Assembly: GCA_902362775.1 (NCBI GenBank)
Contig: CABIXV010000001.1
Coordinates: 152,840 to 216,839 of the forward strand
Source: Clostridiales bacterium
GTDB lineage: Bacteria; Bacillota; Clostridia; Oscillospirales; Oscillospiraceae
DNA: 64,000 bases
Direction of reading: 5' to 3'
Position 1 is the first letter of the stretch. The number at the start of each line of letters is the position of its first letter. Under the pieces are notes generated by a model that worked only from the letters and a program-made list of their open reading frames with translations, searched no databases and was not told the origin of the DNA. Shown one piece after another: positions 8,429-16,760 of the stretch. The translations under genes and the position numbers were made by a program.

Positions 8429-9816
8429 TGGGCCCCCTCACTTTCTTCCAGCCGGCGGCTGAAGTCCAGCAGCTCGGCCAGATTCTCGTCCAAAAACGCT
8501 GTGGTGCAGCTGCCCCGAACAAAGGCCGGGTGGTACAGGATCTGATAGGACAGCTCCGCGTTGGTGGCAAAGCCCTCCAGGGCAAACTCCTCCAGACAGC
8601 GGCGCATCCGCTTGATTGCCTCCAGCCGGGTGGGGGCGTGGACCAGCAGCTTGGCCGCCATGGAGTCGTAGTAGGGAGACAGGGTACATCCGTTATACAG
8701 GCAGGAGTCCACCCTGACGCCCGGCCCGCCGGGGAAGTGGAGAAACTCCACAGTTCCGGGACAGGGCTGAAAGTTTTTCCCAGGGTCCTCAGCGTTAATG
8801 CGGCACTCGATGGCATGCCCGGTGAGGCACACCTCCTCCTGGGTCACATCCAGGGGCAGGCCGGAGGCAATTCGCAACTGCTGACGGACCAGGTCTACCC
8901 CAGTAATCAGCTCAGTGATGCCGTGCTCCACCTGGATGCGGGTGTTCATCTCCATAAAATAAAAGTGAGTCCCGTCCGAGTCCAGCAGAAATTCCACCGT
9001 ACCCGCGTTCTCATAGCCCACCGCCTGGGCGGCCCGGACGGCGGCGGCTCCCATCTCTGCCCGCAGTTCAGGGGTGAGGCACCAGGCGGGGGCCTCCTCG
9101 ATCAGCTTCTGGTTGCGGCGCTGGACCGAGCAGTCCCGGTCCCCCAAGTGGATCACATTTCCCTGACGGTCAGCCAGGATCTGGAACTCAATGTGGCGGG
9201 GCCGCAGGATCAGCTTTTCCAGATACATCTGGTCGTCGCCGAAGCAGGCCCGGGCCTCCGCCTTGGCAGCCTGAAAGGCGGCGGGCAGCTCCTCCGGAGA
9301 GTTGCATCGGCGGATGCCCCGGCCGCCCCCGCCAGCGGAGGCCTTCAGCAGTACCGGGTAGCCAACCCGCTCCGCCCAGATTAGGGCCTGTTCCACCGTA
9401 TCTACCGGCCCATCAGAGCCGGGCGTCACCGGCACGCCGGCCCGCCGCATAAGATCCCGCGCGGCGGACTTGGAGCCGGCCTTACGAATGGTGTCACCAG
9501 AGGGCCCAATAAAGGTGATCCCCTCCCTGATACACAGGTCGGCGAAGTCGGCGTTTTCTGACAGGAAGCCATAGCCGGGATGGATGCCATCGCACCCCGT
9601 GGCTTTGGCGGCGGTGAGCAGGGCGGACTGGTTAAGGTAGCTGTCCGCGGCCTTAGCCGGTCCAATGCAGAGGGACTGGGTTGCCAGCTGGACATGGAGG
9701 GCCTCTTGATCCGCCTTGGAATAGACGGCTACGGTTTCAATACCCGCCTCCCGGCAGGCCCGGAGGATGCGCAGGGCGATCTCTCCCCGGTTGGCGATGA
9801 GCACCCGCTTCAGCAT
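8425..9816 (-). CDS. accC: biotin carboxylase subunit of acetyl-CoA carboxylase
   Basis: An ATP-grasp enzyme that carboxylates the biotin on AccB using bicarbonate and ATP. It has 463 residues. The start MLKRVLIANRGEIALRILRA is canonical. The Gly-rich loop is KASAGGGGRGIRRC, the biotin-carboxylase signature is YFMEMNTRIQVEHGITE (many orthologues have VEHPVTE), and ECRINAEDP follows. It overlaps accB by 7 bp and accD by 4 bp. Confidence 0.96.
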   Translation of the reverse strand: MLKRVLIANRGEIALRILRACREAGIETVAVYSKADQEALHVQLATQSLCIGPAKAADSYLNQSALLTAAKATGCDGIHPGYGFLSENADFADLCIREGITFIGPSGDTIRKAGSKSAARDLMRRAGVPVTPGSDGPVDTVEQALIWAERVGYPVLLKASAGGGGRGIRRCNSPEELPAAFQAAKAEARACFGDDQMYLEKLILRPRHIEFQILADRQGNVIHLGDRDCSVQRRNQKLIEEAPAWCLTPELRAEMGAAAVRAAQAVGYENAGTVEFLLDSDGTHFYFMEMNTRIQVEHGITELITGVDLVRQQLRIASGLPLDVTQEEVCLTGHAIECRINAEDPGKNFQPCPGTVEFLHFPGGPGVRVDSCLYNGCTLSPYYDSMAAKLLVHAPTRLEAIKRMRRCLEEFALEGFATNAELSYQILYHPAFVRGSCTTAFLDENLAELLDFSRRLEESEGAQ

Positions 9817-10241
9817 GGCTGATAGCGGAAGAGGGGCTCGTCAAAGGCCGCCAGCTGTCCGTCGGCCTTCAGCACCTCCTCAATGACACAGTCACAGGGA
9901 GCGGGGATCTCGCTCATCATCTTCATAGCCTCGATGAGGCACAGGGGCTGGCCCTTCTTCACCCGGTCGCCCACGGATACAAAGGGGGGCTGGCCGGGAG
10001 CCGGCGCGGCGTAGTAGGTGCCCACCAGGGGGGCGTTGACAGTGGGCCCGCTGTTCCGGTCGGGGCGAGACTCCCCCCCGGTGGGACGGGGCGCGGGGGC
10101 AGAGGGGACTGCAGAGGCGGTGGAGACAGGCGCCCCTCCCCGGCTCAACTCTATGGAAAAGTCCTGGGTGGACAGCTTTAAGGTGTGGAGAGAGCTGTCC
10201 TCAAACCGGGAGATCAGATCAAAAATTTCTTGGTTGGTCAT
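9810..10241 (-). CDS. accB: biotin carboxyl carrier protein
   Basis: The 143-residue biotin carrier shuttles carboxylate between AccC and the carboxyltransferase. An N-terminal helical part is followed by a Pro/Ala/Ser-rich linker (about residues 38-68) and the biotinyl domain. The biotin acceptor is Lys107 in IEAMKMMSE, and APLVGTYYAAPAPGQPPFVS is the typical strand leading into it. It starts at an ATG behind GAAAGGGAATTTTC and lies 63 bp after acpP, the only sizeable gap within the front half of the operon. Confidence 0.96.
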   Translation of the reverse strand: MTNQEIFDLISRFEDSSLHTLKLSTQDFSIELSRGGAPVSTASAVPSAPAPRPTGGESRPDRNSGPTVNAPLVGTYYAAPAPGQPPFVSVGDRVKKGQPLCLIEAMKMMSEIPAPCDCVIEEVLKADGQLAAFDEPLFRYQPC

Positions 10242-10266
10242 GAAAATTCCCTTTCATAGAAAGTGG

Positions 10267-10299
10267 TCCCGCCGGAAAAGAGATTGTCTTCCGGCGGGA
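10267..10299 (-). other. GC-rich stem-loop in the acpP-accB gap
   Basis: Perfect 11-bp arms (TCCCGCCGGAA at 10267-10277 and its complement at 10289-10299) enclose an 11-nt loop. In the leftward transcript the hairpin lies just after the acpP stop. No U-run follows, so it is not a standard terminator. It could protect the 3' end of a short acpP message or attenuate readthrough, which would let ACP be made in excess of the downstream enzymes. The role is inference. Confidence 0.6.
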
Positions 10300-10304
10300 G
10301 CCTG

Positions 10305-10535
10305 TCAGTTGCTGTGGTCCTTGAGGTAGTTCATGATGTCGCCGACGACCTTCATCTGGGCCAGGGAGTCGTCGTCGATGGAAACGCCGGTGGCCTCCTC
10401 CAGCGCCATGGCCAGCTCCACAGAGGCCAGAGAGTCGGCGCCCAGGTCATCCACCAAGGCGGCCTCCAGGGTCACCTGCTCCACGTCGCAGCCCAGAGAT
10501 TCGGCGATGATATTACGTACCTGCTCAAAGTCCAT
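10305..10535 (-). CDS. acpP: acyl carrier protein
   Basis: A 76-residue acidic four-helix carrier that holds growing acyl chains by a phosphopantetheine arm. The attachment serine is Ser35 in LGADSLASVELAMALEE. I use the ATG at 10535 (MDFEQVRNIIAE), with GAGGAGAATCC ahead of it, rather than an upstream codon that would add MRRIR. It is the first gene of the operon, an unusual but sensible position for the most abundant product. Confidence 0.96.
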   Translation of the reverse strand: MDFEQVRNIIAESLGCDVEQVTLEAALVDDLGADSLASVELAMALEEATGVSIDDDSLAQMKVVGDIMNYLKDHSN

Positions 10536-10561
10536 ACGGATTCTCCTCATTCTTGAAATTC

Positions 10562-10597
10562 AATTATTTTATTTAAAAAATTTTAACTAAAATAATT
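10562..10597. promoter_or_regulatory. AT-rich palindrome between acpP and the divergent FAD-Rieske gene
   Basis: The arms AATTATTTTATTTAA (10562-10576) and TTAACTAAAATAATT (10583-10597) are complementary at 14 of 15 positions. The 6-bp centre is nearly palindromic too. It sits 27 bp upstream of the acpP start, in the only long AT-rich gap of this stretch. This fits an operator for a dimeric regulator. The FabT-like MarR protein at the far end of the operon is the natural candidate, by inference. Confidence 0.5.
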
Positions 10598-10751
10598 TAA
10601 ACACATTGTATGCAGAGAAGGGGCGATTGTCAAGCAAAATTTTGTCGGGGAAAAAATATTTCCATCTATGCGGAAAATCCATCTGGGGATAAAGAAGGCT
10701 TTTTTGGCGCATCTATACAAGGGTAAGAAACAAAAAGAGAGGGGTGGCGTG

Positions 10752-12179
10752 ATGTCGTCCATTTGGGAGCAGACCGTCCGGAGAGAAGAGCGGCCTCCCC
10801 TGGCGGGAGATATCCAGGTCCAGGCGGTAGTAATCGGGGGCGGGATGGCAGGTATCCTGACTGCCAAAGAGCTGGCTGGGCGGGGAGTGCACACCGTAGT
10901 GTTGGAGGCTGGACGGCTGGGCGGCGGTCAGACCGGCAGGACCACCGCCAAGATCACCGCCCAGCATGGCATGATATATCAGGGCCTGATCCTCCATTTT
11001 GGAAAGGAAAAGGCTAGGCAGTATGCCCTGGCCAACCAGCGGGCGGTGGAGCGATACCGGGGGATGATAGAGCAGGCGGGTGTGCTCTGTGATTTTCAGA
11101 CCTGTCCGGCCTATCTCTACTCCCGTTTGGCGGCGGAACCGCTGGAGCGGGAGGAGGAAGCCTGCCGCCGGCTGGGCCTGTCAGTGGGATTTACAACCCA
11201 AACGACTCTCCCTTTCCCAGTAAAGGCAGCGCTGCGGATGGAGGGGCAGGCCCTGTTCCATCCGCTAAAATTTCTCCACTGGGCCGCCGAGGGTCTGACT
11301 GTGTACGAGGACACTCCAGTGACGGCGGTGCGGGGGGACGAAGTATTGACGCCGAAAGGTAAAGTGAGGGCCGAACATATCGTCTTTGCCGCCCACTACC
11401 CCTTTGTCAACCTGCCCGGCTTTTATTTCACCAGGCTTCACCAGGAGCGCAGCTATGCGGTCGCCCTAAAAGGGACGGGAGAACTGGACGGGGCCTATTA
11501 TGGGATAGACCCGGGCGGCCTGTCCCTTCGGCCCTTCGGCTCCATGGTGCTGCTGGGCGGCGGCGGACACCGGACTGGGGACAACCGGGCCGGGGGGCAG
11601 TACCAGACGCTGGAGGACAGTGCCGAACGGCTGTGGCCAAACTGCCAGGTGGCAGCCCGCTGGTCGGCCCAGGACTGCATCACACTGGACGGAGTGCCAT
11701 ATATCGGCACCTTTAGCCCAACCAGGCCGCGGTGGTATGTGGCCACCGGCTTTGGCAAGTGGGGAATGACATCCTCTATGGTAGCGTCAGAGCTCATCGC
11801 AGACCAGATTTGCGGCAAAGAGAATGCTCTGGCTCCCATTTTTTCTCCCCGTCGCTTCAGTATGCTGGCGGCCAGAACCATGGCGAAAGAGGGGGGCCAG
11901 GCCGCACGGGGGCTGGCCAGGGCGGTCTTTGCCCAGGGAGAGGGCTCGCTGGACGGGCTCCCTCCGGGCCACGGCGGACTGGTATCCTGGCAGGGGAAAA
12001 AGGTGGGCGCCTACCGGGATGAGGAGGGGCAGCTCTACCTAGTGGACCCACGCTGTCCCCACATGGGCTGCCAGCTGGAGTGGAACCCAGAGGAACGGAG
12101 CTGGGACTGCCCCTGCCATGGCTCTCGGTTTGACTATGAGGGCCGCCTTCTGGACGGACCAGCCCAGACGGGACTATAA
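10752..12179 (+). CDS. FAD-dependent oxidoreductase with C-terminal Rieske domain
   Basis: A 475-residue fusion. The N-terminal DAO-type FAD domain has AVVIGGGMAGILTAKELA and a following VVLEAGRLGGGQTGRTTAK. The C-terminal Rieske [2Fe-2S] domain has CPHMGC and CPCHGSRF, giving the two Cys and two His ligands. The architecture resembles Bacillus YhfW, whose substrate is not known to me. The start is the ATG at 10752 behind AGAGGGGTGGCG; an upstream in-frame ATG at 10668 has no such site. It is divergent from acpP and ends in a strong hairpin terminator, so it is probably monocistronic. Confidence 0.88.
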   Translation: MSSIWEQTVRREERPPLAGDIQVQAVVIGGGMAGILTAKELAGRGVHTVVLEAGRLGGGQTGRTTAKITAQHGMIYQGLILHFGKEKARQYALANQRAVERYRGMIEQAGVLCDFQTCPAYLYSRLAAEPLEREEEACRRLGLSVGFTTQTTLPFPVKAALRMEGQALFHPLKFLHWAAEGLTVYEDTPVTAVRGDEVLTPKGKVRAEHIVFAAHYPFVNLPGFYFTRLHQERSYAVALKGTGELDGAYYGIDPGGLSLRPFGSMVLLGGGGHRTGDNRAGGQYQTLEDSAERLWPNCQVAARWSAQDCITLDGVPYIGTFSPTRPRWYVATGFGKWGMTSSMVASELIADQICGKENALAPIFSPRRFSMLAARTMAKEGGQAARGLARAVFAQGEGSLDGLPPGHGGLVSWQGKKVGAYRDEEGQLYLVDPRCPHMGCQLEWNPEERSWDCPCHGSRFDYEGRLLDGPAQTGL

Positions 12180-12182
12180 AAT

Positions 12183-12222
12183 AAAATCCACCCGGCACTG
12201 ATGCGTCCGGGTGGATTTTTAT
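12183..12222. terminator. bidirectional rho-independent terminator
   Basis: The 13-bp arms AAAATCCACCCGG and its complement (12183-12195, 12207-12219) enclose an 11-nt loop, with a T-run on the right and an A-run on the left. It sits between the convergent FAD-Rieske gene and the symporter gene, so it can stop both transcripts. Confidence 0.9.
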
Positions 12223-12235
12223 AATGTGAAATGGC

Positions 12236-13456
12236 TTACAGGCCGGCAGACCGGGGTGCCTCATGGATATTGTGCTTCTTGGCGTAGCCGGTAAGCATGA
12301 GGGTCAGGGCCCCATCGCCAGTGACATTACAGGCGGTGCCAAAGCTGTCCTGGAGGGCGAAAATGGTCATCATCAGGCCCGTACCAGTATCATCAAAGCC
12401 CAGGACACTGATGATGAGTCCCAGAGAAGCCATGACCGTACCGCCAGGAACACCAGGAGCGCCCACGGCGAAAATGCCCAGCAAAAGGCAGAACAGAACC
12501 ATGGTCAGGGGCTCAGGCAGCTTTCCATAGAGCACCTGGGATACCGTCATCACGAAGAATACCTCGGTCAGCACCGATCCGCACAGGTGGATGTTGGCGA
12601 ACAGAGGGATACCAAAGTCCACCATATCACGGCGCAAAACGGAGGACTTTTGGGCGCAGCGCAGAGCCACAGCCAGGGTGGCGGCGGAGGACATAGTACC
12701 CACAGCGGTGAGGTAGGCGGGGCCGTAGTGCTTCACAACCTCCATAGGATTGGAGCCGGAGTAGGCACCGGCCAGGCCGTACAACACGGTCATCCAGATG
12801 AAGTGACCCACTATGACGATGAGGATAACAATGAGGAATACAGGCAGCTGTTTGGTAATGGAGCCCTCAAAGGCCAGGCCACAGAAGGTGGCGGCAATGA
12901 AGAAGGGCAGGATGGGGATGACCACCTTGGTCACGATGGAAAGTACAATCTGCTGAAACTCCTCCAGTACCTGGGTAGTGGTGCGGGCGTGTGTCCAGGT
13001 GGCAGCCAGCCCTACCAGCACCGAGAAGATCAGAGCGGACATGACAGTCATAATGGGGGCGATCTCCAGGTCGAAGAGCAGTTCAGGGAGCTCCCGCAGC
13101 CCCTCGGCCGCGGACTGGATGGACAGGCTGGGGATAATAGCGTAGCCGGCCCCCATGGACATCAGCGCGGCGCACACAGAGGACGCATAGGCCAGGATTA
13201 GGGCCAGGCCCAGCATCTTAGAGGCGTTGGACCGAAGCCGTGTGATGGAGGGGGCGATAAAGCCGATGATAATAAGGGGGACACAAAAGTTGATCAGAGA
13301 GCCCAGCAGGCTCTTGACTGTGAGGACCACCTGCATAATCATGCTGCCCACATCGGTCTCTCCGATATACAGATTGGCGGAGAACAGGCCCAGAGCGATA
13401 CCGACGATCACGCCGATGATGAGCCGTGCGGGAAGACTGCCCAAAAATTTTTTCAT
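12236..13456 (-). CDS. dicarboxylate/amino acid:cation symporter (DAACS family)
   Basis: A polytopic membrane protein of 406 residues that couples uptake of dicarboxylates or small amino acids to cation entry. Hydrophobic segments run through the whole length. The late conserved region has GVPGGTVMASLGLI and LQDSFGTACNVTGDGAL, the substrate and sodium site area of the family. The start is the ATG at 13456 with AAAGGA upstream. It follows a threonine/serine dehydratase by 62 bp on the same strand, so serine, threonine or a related hydroxy amino acid is a plausible substrate; that is inference. Confidence 0.85.
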   Translation of the reverse strand: MKKFLGSLPARLIIGVIVGIALGLFSANLYIGETDVGSMIMQVVLTVKSLLGSLINFCVPLIIIGFIAPSITRLRSNASKMLGLALILAYASSVCAALMSMGAGYAIIPSLSIQSAAEGLRELPELLFDLEIAPIMTVMSALIFSVLVGLAATWTHARTTTQVLEEFQQIVLSIVTKVVIPILPFFIAATFCGLAFEGSITKQLPVFLIVILIVIVGHFIWMTVLYGLAGAYSGSNPMEVVKHYGPAYLTAVGTMSSAATLAVALRCAQKSSVLRRDMVDFGIPLFANIHLCGSVLTEVFFVMTVSQVLYGKLPEPLTMVLFCLLLGIFAVGAPGVPGGTVMASLGLIISVLGFDDTGTGLMMTIFALQDSFGTACNVTGDGALTLMLTGYAKKHNIHEAPRSAGL

Positions 13457-13528
13457 AGGGAACACGTCCTTTCCGATACTTACGGCACAGCCGCAGGGGA
13501 AGCTATACTTATGCCGGAAAAATCGCTT

Positions 13529-14494
13529 TTATGCCTGTACGTCGGCCAGAAGCCGCGCGGCCAGAGCCGGGTCCACGTTGCCGCCGGACAGAACAAAGGC
13601 CACCTTCTGGCCCTTCTCCACAGGCAGCCGGCCAGCCAGAGCGGCGGCCACAGGGAGGGCGCCGGAGGGCTCCACCATCAGCTTGGCCTTTGTCATCAGC
13701 AGCACCATCGCCTGACGGATATGGTCGTCGTCCGCCGTGCAGAGCTCATCCACCTTATCCTGGATCATCTCAAAGTTGAACAGGGTCGCGTGGTCCGTGC
13801 GGGTACCGTCGGCGATGGTGTCCACTTTATCCAGGGTGACAGGCTGTCCGGCAGCCCGGCTGCGGGCATATCGGTCCGCCCCAGCGGGCTCTACACCAAT
13901 GGTCTTGACCTGGGGAGCCAGGCCCTTGACGGCGGTAGCAACGCCGGAAATAAGTCCGCCGCCGCCAATGGGGACCGCCACAGCGTCCAAAGCGGGCTGG
14001 TCCTCGATGATCTCCAGTCCAATGGTGCCCTGTCCGGCGGCCACATAGGGGTCGGCATAGGGATGGACGTTCACCATGCCCTCCTGCTCCACCAGCTGGG
14101 CAGCTCTTCCCTCCCTCTGGGAGCCCAGAGTGCCCACCAGCTCCACCTGGCCGCCGAAAGCCTTGACACCGGCCAGCTTGACCGGGTTGGCATTGGTAGG
14201 CATAACGATGACCGCCCGGGCTCCTAGACGGTGTGCGGCACAGGCCACCCCCTGGGCGTGATTGCCAGAGGAGGCGCACACGATACCCCGGTCCAGTTCC
14301 TCCTGAGTCAGAGACAGGGCCTTGTTCATGGCGCCCCGGAGCTTAAAGGCACCCATCACTTGGAAGCCTTCAAATTTCAGATACACCTCGCAGCCCAGCG
14401 CCTCGTCCAGGGCGGGCACTCGGAGCAGTGGTGTGCGGGTAATATACGGAGCGATGCGGCTCTGGGCCGCCTGGACATCTTGAAGTGAAATCAT
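13529..14494 (-). CDS. PLP-dependent threonine/serine dehydratase (no ACT domain)
   Basis: A 321-residue fold-type II PLP enzyme that probably deaminates L-threonine or L-serine to a 2-oxo acid. The Schiff-base Lys lies in GAFKLRGAMNKA, SSGNHAQGVA holds the substrate loop, and GGGGLISGVA is the phosphate-binding loop. It lacks a C-terminal ACT domain, which points to a catabolic enzyme or a close relative such as 3-hydroxyaspartate dehydratase or serine racemase. It is likely cotranscribed with the downstream symporter and has AGGAGG just ahead of its ATG. Confidence 0.85.
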   Translation of the reverse strand: MISLQDVQAAQSRIAPYITRTPLLRVPALDEALGCEVYLKFEGFQVMGAFKLRGAMNKALSLTQEELDRGIVCASSGNHAQGVACAAHRLGARAVIVMPTNANPVKLAGVKAFGGQVELVGTLGSQREGRAAQLVEQEGMVNVHPYADPYVAAGQGTIGLEIIEDQPALDAVAVPIGGGGLISGVATAVKGLAPQVKTIGVEPAGADRYARSRAAGQPVTLDKVDTIADGTRTDHATLFNFEMIQDKVDELCTADDDHIRQAMVLLMTKAKLMVEPSGALPVAAALAGRLPVEKGQKVAFVLSGGNVDPALAARLLADVQA

Positions 14495-14519
14495 AAAAGT
14501 TTTCCTCCTTTTTATGGTA

Positions 14520-14531
14520 CTTTAATTAAAG
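14520..14531. promoter_or_regulatory. 12-bp palindrome upstream of the dehydratase gene
   Basis: CTTTAATTAAAG is a perfect palindrome about 25 bp upstream of the dehydratase start. Position and symmetry suit an operator, but no regulator gene is adjacent and the site is short and AT-rich. Confidence 0.35.
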
Positions 14532-14576
14532 CACACTATGGCGGAAAGAGCAAGGTATAACAGAGAAAAGGCAGAG

Positions 14577-14604
14577 AAAAACCCCGGACCCAGAGGGTCC
14601 GGGG
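14577..14604 (-). terminator. glnS terminator
   Basis: The 9-bp GC stem CCCCGGACC / GGTCCGGGG has a 5-nt loop and is followed, on the leftward strand, by five T. It lies 10 bp after the glnS stop. Confidence 0.9.
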
Positions 14605-14614
14605 CGGAGAGAAA

Positions 14615-16330
14615 TCATTTTCCAGGCTTGAAACCGTCCTTTAGGCTGACAGCCCGGTTGAATACCAACGCTCCGGGCTTGGAGTCCTTGGAGTCGGCGC
14701 AGAAATAGCCCAGGCGGAGGAACTGGAACCGGTCGGCAGGCTGGGCGGCGGCCAGAGAGGCCTCCAGCTTGCAGCCCTCCAGCACCTCCAGAGAGCCGGG
14801 GTTCAGGCAGTCCAGGAAGTCCTTGTCCCCGCCGTCTGGATTCTCATCAGCAAAGAGGTTATCGTACAGCCGGACCTGAGCGTCCACGGCGGTGGAGGCG
14901 TCCACCCAGTGGATGGTAGCCCCCTTCACCTTCCGGCCGTCAGCGGGATTCCCGCCGGAGCTGTCCGGGTCATAGGTGGCTAGGATCTCTACCACCCGAC
15001 CGCTCTCGTCCTTGACACAGCCGGTGCAGGTAATCAGATAGGCTCCCTTCAGGCGGCACTCCGGGCCCTCGGGATACAGCCGCTTATACTTGGGGATGGG
15101 CTGTTCCATAAAGTCCTCCTCCTCCACATACAGGTGGCGGGAGAAGGTGACAGAGCGGGTGCCGGCGGCGGGATCGTTGGGGTTGTTCTCCACCTGGAAG
15201 GTCTCAGACTGGCCCTCAGGGTAGTTGGTGATGGTCAGCTTAATGGGGCGCAGCACGGCCATGGCCCGCTGGGCGTGGTCGTTCAGGTCCTCCCGCAGAC
15301 AGTGCTCCAAAAAGCCGTACTCCACGGTGGAGGTGTTCTTGGCCACACCGATGCGGTCGCAGAAGTTCCGAATGGCGGCGGGGGTGTAGCCCCGGCGGCG
15401 CAGGCCACACAGGGTGGGCATCCGGGGGTCATCCCAGCCGGACACATAGCCCTCCTCCACCAGCTTGCGCAGCTTCCGCTTGCTCATGACAGTATAGTTG
15501 ATGCCCAGGCGGGCGAACTCGATCTGCCGGGGGCGGCTGGGCACGTCGGTGTTGTTGATTACCCAGTCGTACAGGGGGCGGTGGTCCTCATACTCCAGGG
15601 AACACAGGGAGTGGGTGATGCCCTCCAGGGCATCCTGGATGGGGTGGGCAAAGTCGTACATAGGGAAGATACACCACTTGGTGCCCTGGCGGTGGTGCTC
15701 AATATACCGGATGCGATAGAGCACCGGGTCCCGCATATTAAAGTTTCCGCTGGCCAGGTCGATCTTGGCCCGGAGGGTGTACTTGCCTTCAGGGAACTCG
15801 CCGGCCCGCATCCGCTGAAACAAATCCAGGGACTCCTCAATGGGGCGGTCCCGCCAGGGGGAGCGGGCTGGGGTGTTCACATCGCCCCGGTACTCCTTAA
15901 ACTGCTCCGGGGTGAGTTCACACACGTAGGCCAATCCTTTTTTGATCAGGCCGATGGCCAGCTCATAGGTCTTCTCAAAGTAGTCGCTGCCGTAAAAGAA
16001 CCGGTCTCCCCAGTCGAAGCCCAGCCAGTGGATGTCCTCCTGGATGGCGTCCACGAACTCCGTGTCCTCCTTGGCGGGGTTGGTGTCGTCCATGCGCAGA
16101 TTGCAGATGCCGCCGAATTTTTCAGCGGAGCCAAAGTCGATGATCAGCGCCTTGCAGTGGCCGATGTGAAGATAACCGTTGGGTTCGGGAGGGAAACGGG
16201 TGTGGACCTGCATCCCGGCGAACCGCCCTCCTTCGGAGATATCCTCCTGGATGAACTGGTGGATAAAGTTCTGGCTCTCGCCAGATTCCCCATCCGTGCC
16301 GCCGGCGGCAATCTTGATCTCTTCCGACAT
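14615..16330 (-). CDS. glnS: glutaminyl-tRNA synthetase
   Basis: A class I synthetase that charges tRNA-Gln with glutamine. It has 571 residues with HIGH at 55-58 (PNGYLHIGHCKA) and the KMSKS equivalent VMSKRKLRKLVEEGYV. The C-terminal anticodon-binding barrels are present. The start is the ATG at 16330 behind AGGAGGGACACAT; the longer reading frame adds 17 residues without support. A terminator follows. Many Gram-positives lack GlnRS and use the GatCAB route, so the gene is informative about the lineage. Confidence 0.96.
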   Translation of the reverse strand: MSEEIKIAAGGTDGESGESQNFIHQFIQEDISEGGRFAGMQVHTRFPPEPNGYLHIGHCKALIIDFGSAEKFGGICNLRMDDTNPAKEDTEFVDAIQEDIHWLGFDWGDRFFYGSDYFEKTYELAIGLIKKGLAYVCELTPEQFKEYRGDVNTPARSPWRDRPIEESLDLFQRMRAGEFPEGKYTLRAKIDLASGNFNMRDPVLYRIRYIEHHRQGTKWCIFPMYDFAHPIQDALEGITHSLCSLEYEDHRPLYDWVINNTDVPSRPRQIEFARLGINYTVMSKRKLRKLVEEGYVSGWDDPRMPTLCGLRRRGYTPAAIRNFCDRIGVAKNTSTVEYGFLEHCLREDLNDHAQRAMAVLRPIKLTITNYPEGQSETFQVENNPNDPAAGTRSVTFSRHLYVEEEDFMEQPIPKYKRLYPEGPECRLKGAYLITCTGCVKDESGRVVEILATYDPDSSGGNPADGRKVKGATIHWVDASTAVDAQVRLYDNLFADENPDGGDKDFLDCLNPGSLEVLEGCKLEASLAAAQPADRFQFLRLGYFCADSKDSKPGALVFNRAVSLKDGFKPGK

Positions 16331-16396
16331 ATGTGTCCCTCCTGTTTCTTTTCCAGGTATGAAGGTCTGGCAGACCGACATAGCATTAACTGGTTC

Positions 16397-16426
16397 ATTC
16401 TACACCATTCTTGATATGGATTGCAA
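16397..16426 (-). promoter_or_regulatory. probable glnS promoter
   Basis: On the leftward strand TTGCAA (16421-16426) and TAGAAT (16397-16402) are 18 bp apart, with TG just before the -10 box. The leader to the glnS ATG would be about 60 nt, too short for a T-box. Confidence 0.5.
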
Positions 16427-16559
16427 GGGTTTCCTACGGATATTCTGTCCTTCCGGGGGGAAGTTAAAAAACTTTTGGAAAAATTTGTCCCTGTGTGACA
16501 AGGTTACGGAAGAAACCGGGGGTGGCAGATAGAATCATAGCAGAAAGGGGGCCACGGAA

Positions 16560-16760
16560 ATGACTGGGAGAAAAGCGGTAGTAGACCGGCGGCTGTGCGT
16601 AGCCTGCGGCACCTGTGTCAAGGTTTGCCCCAAGGAGGCGATTGCCGTGCGCAAGGGGCTGTACGCGGAGGTTTCCCTGCAACAATGCGTAGGCTGTGGT
16701 CTCTGCGCCAGAGCCTGTCCGGCAGACATTATTCAGATTAGGGAGGTAGCAGCCGGATGA
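16560..16760 (+). CDS. 2[4Fe-4S] ferredoxin-type protein
   Basis: A 66-residue electron carrier with two clusters: CVACGTCVKVCPKEA and CVGCGLCARACPADI, each in the CxxCxxCxxxCP pattern. The ATG is preceded by AAAGGGGGCCACGG and its end overlaps the next gene (ATGA), so it is made with the membrane Fe-S protein. It opens a redox gene block that ends in thioredoxin. Confidence 0.92.
   Translation: MTGRKAVVDRRLCVACGTCVKVCPKEAIAVRKGLYAEVSLQQCVGCGLCARACPADIIQIREVAAG

Noticed and set aside
16331..16430. T-box leader for glnS
   Set aside because: The predicted leader is about 60 nt and has neither the T-box sequence nor a specifier stem.
16485..16510. Rex-like site TTGTC-N7-GACAA before the ferredoxin gene
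   Set aside because: Only 5-bp arms and poor match to the Rex consensus; likely chance.
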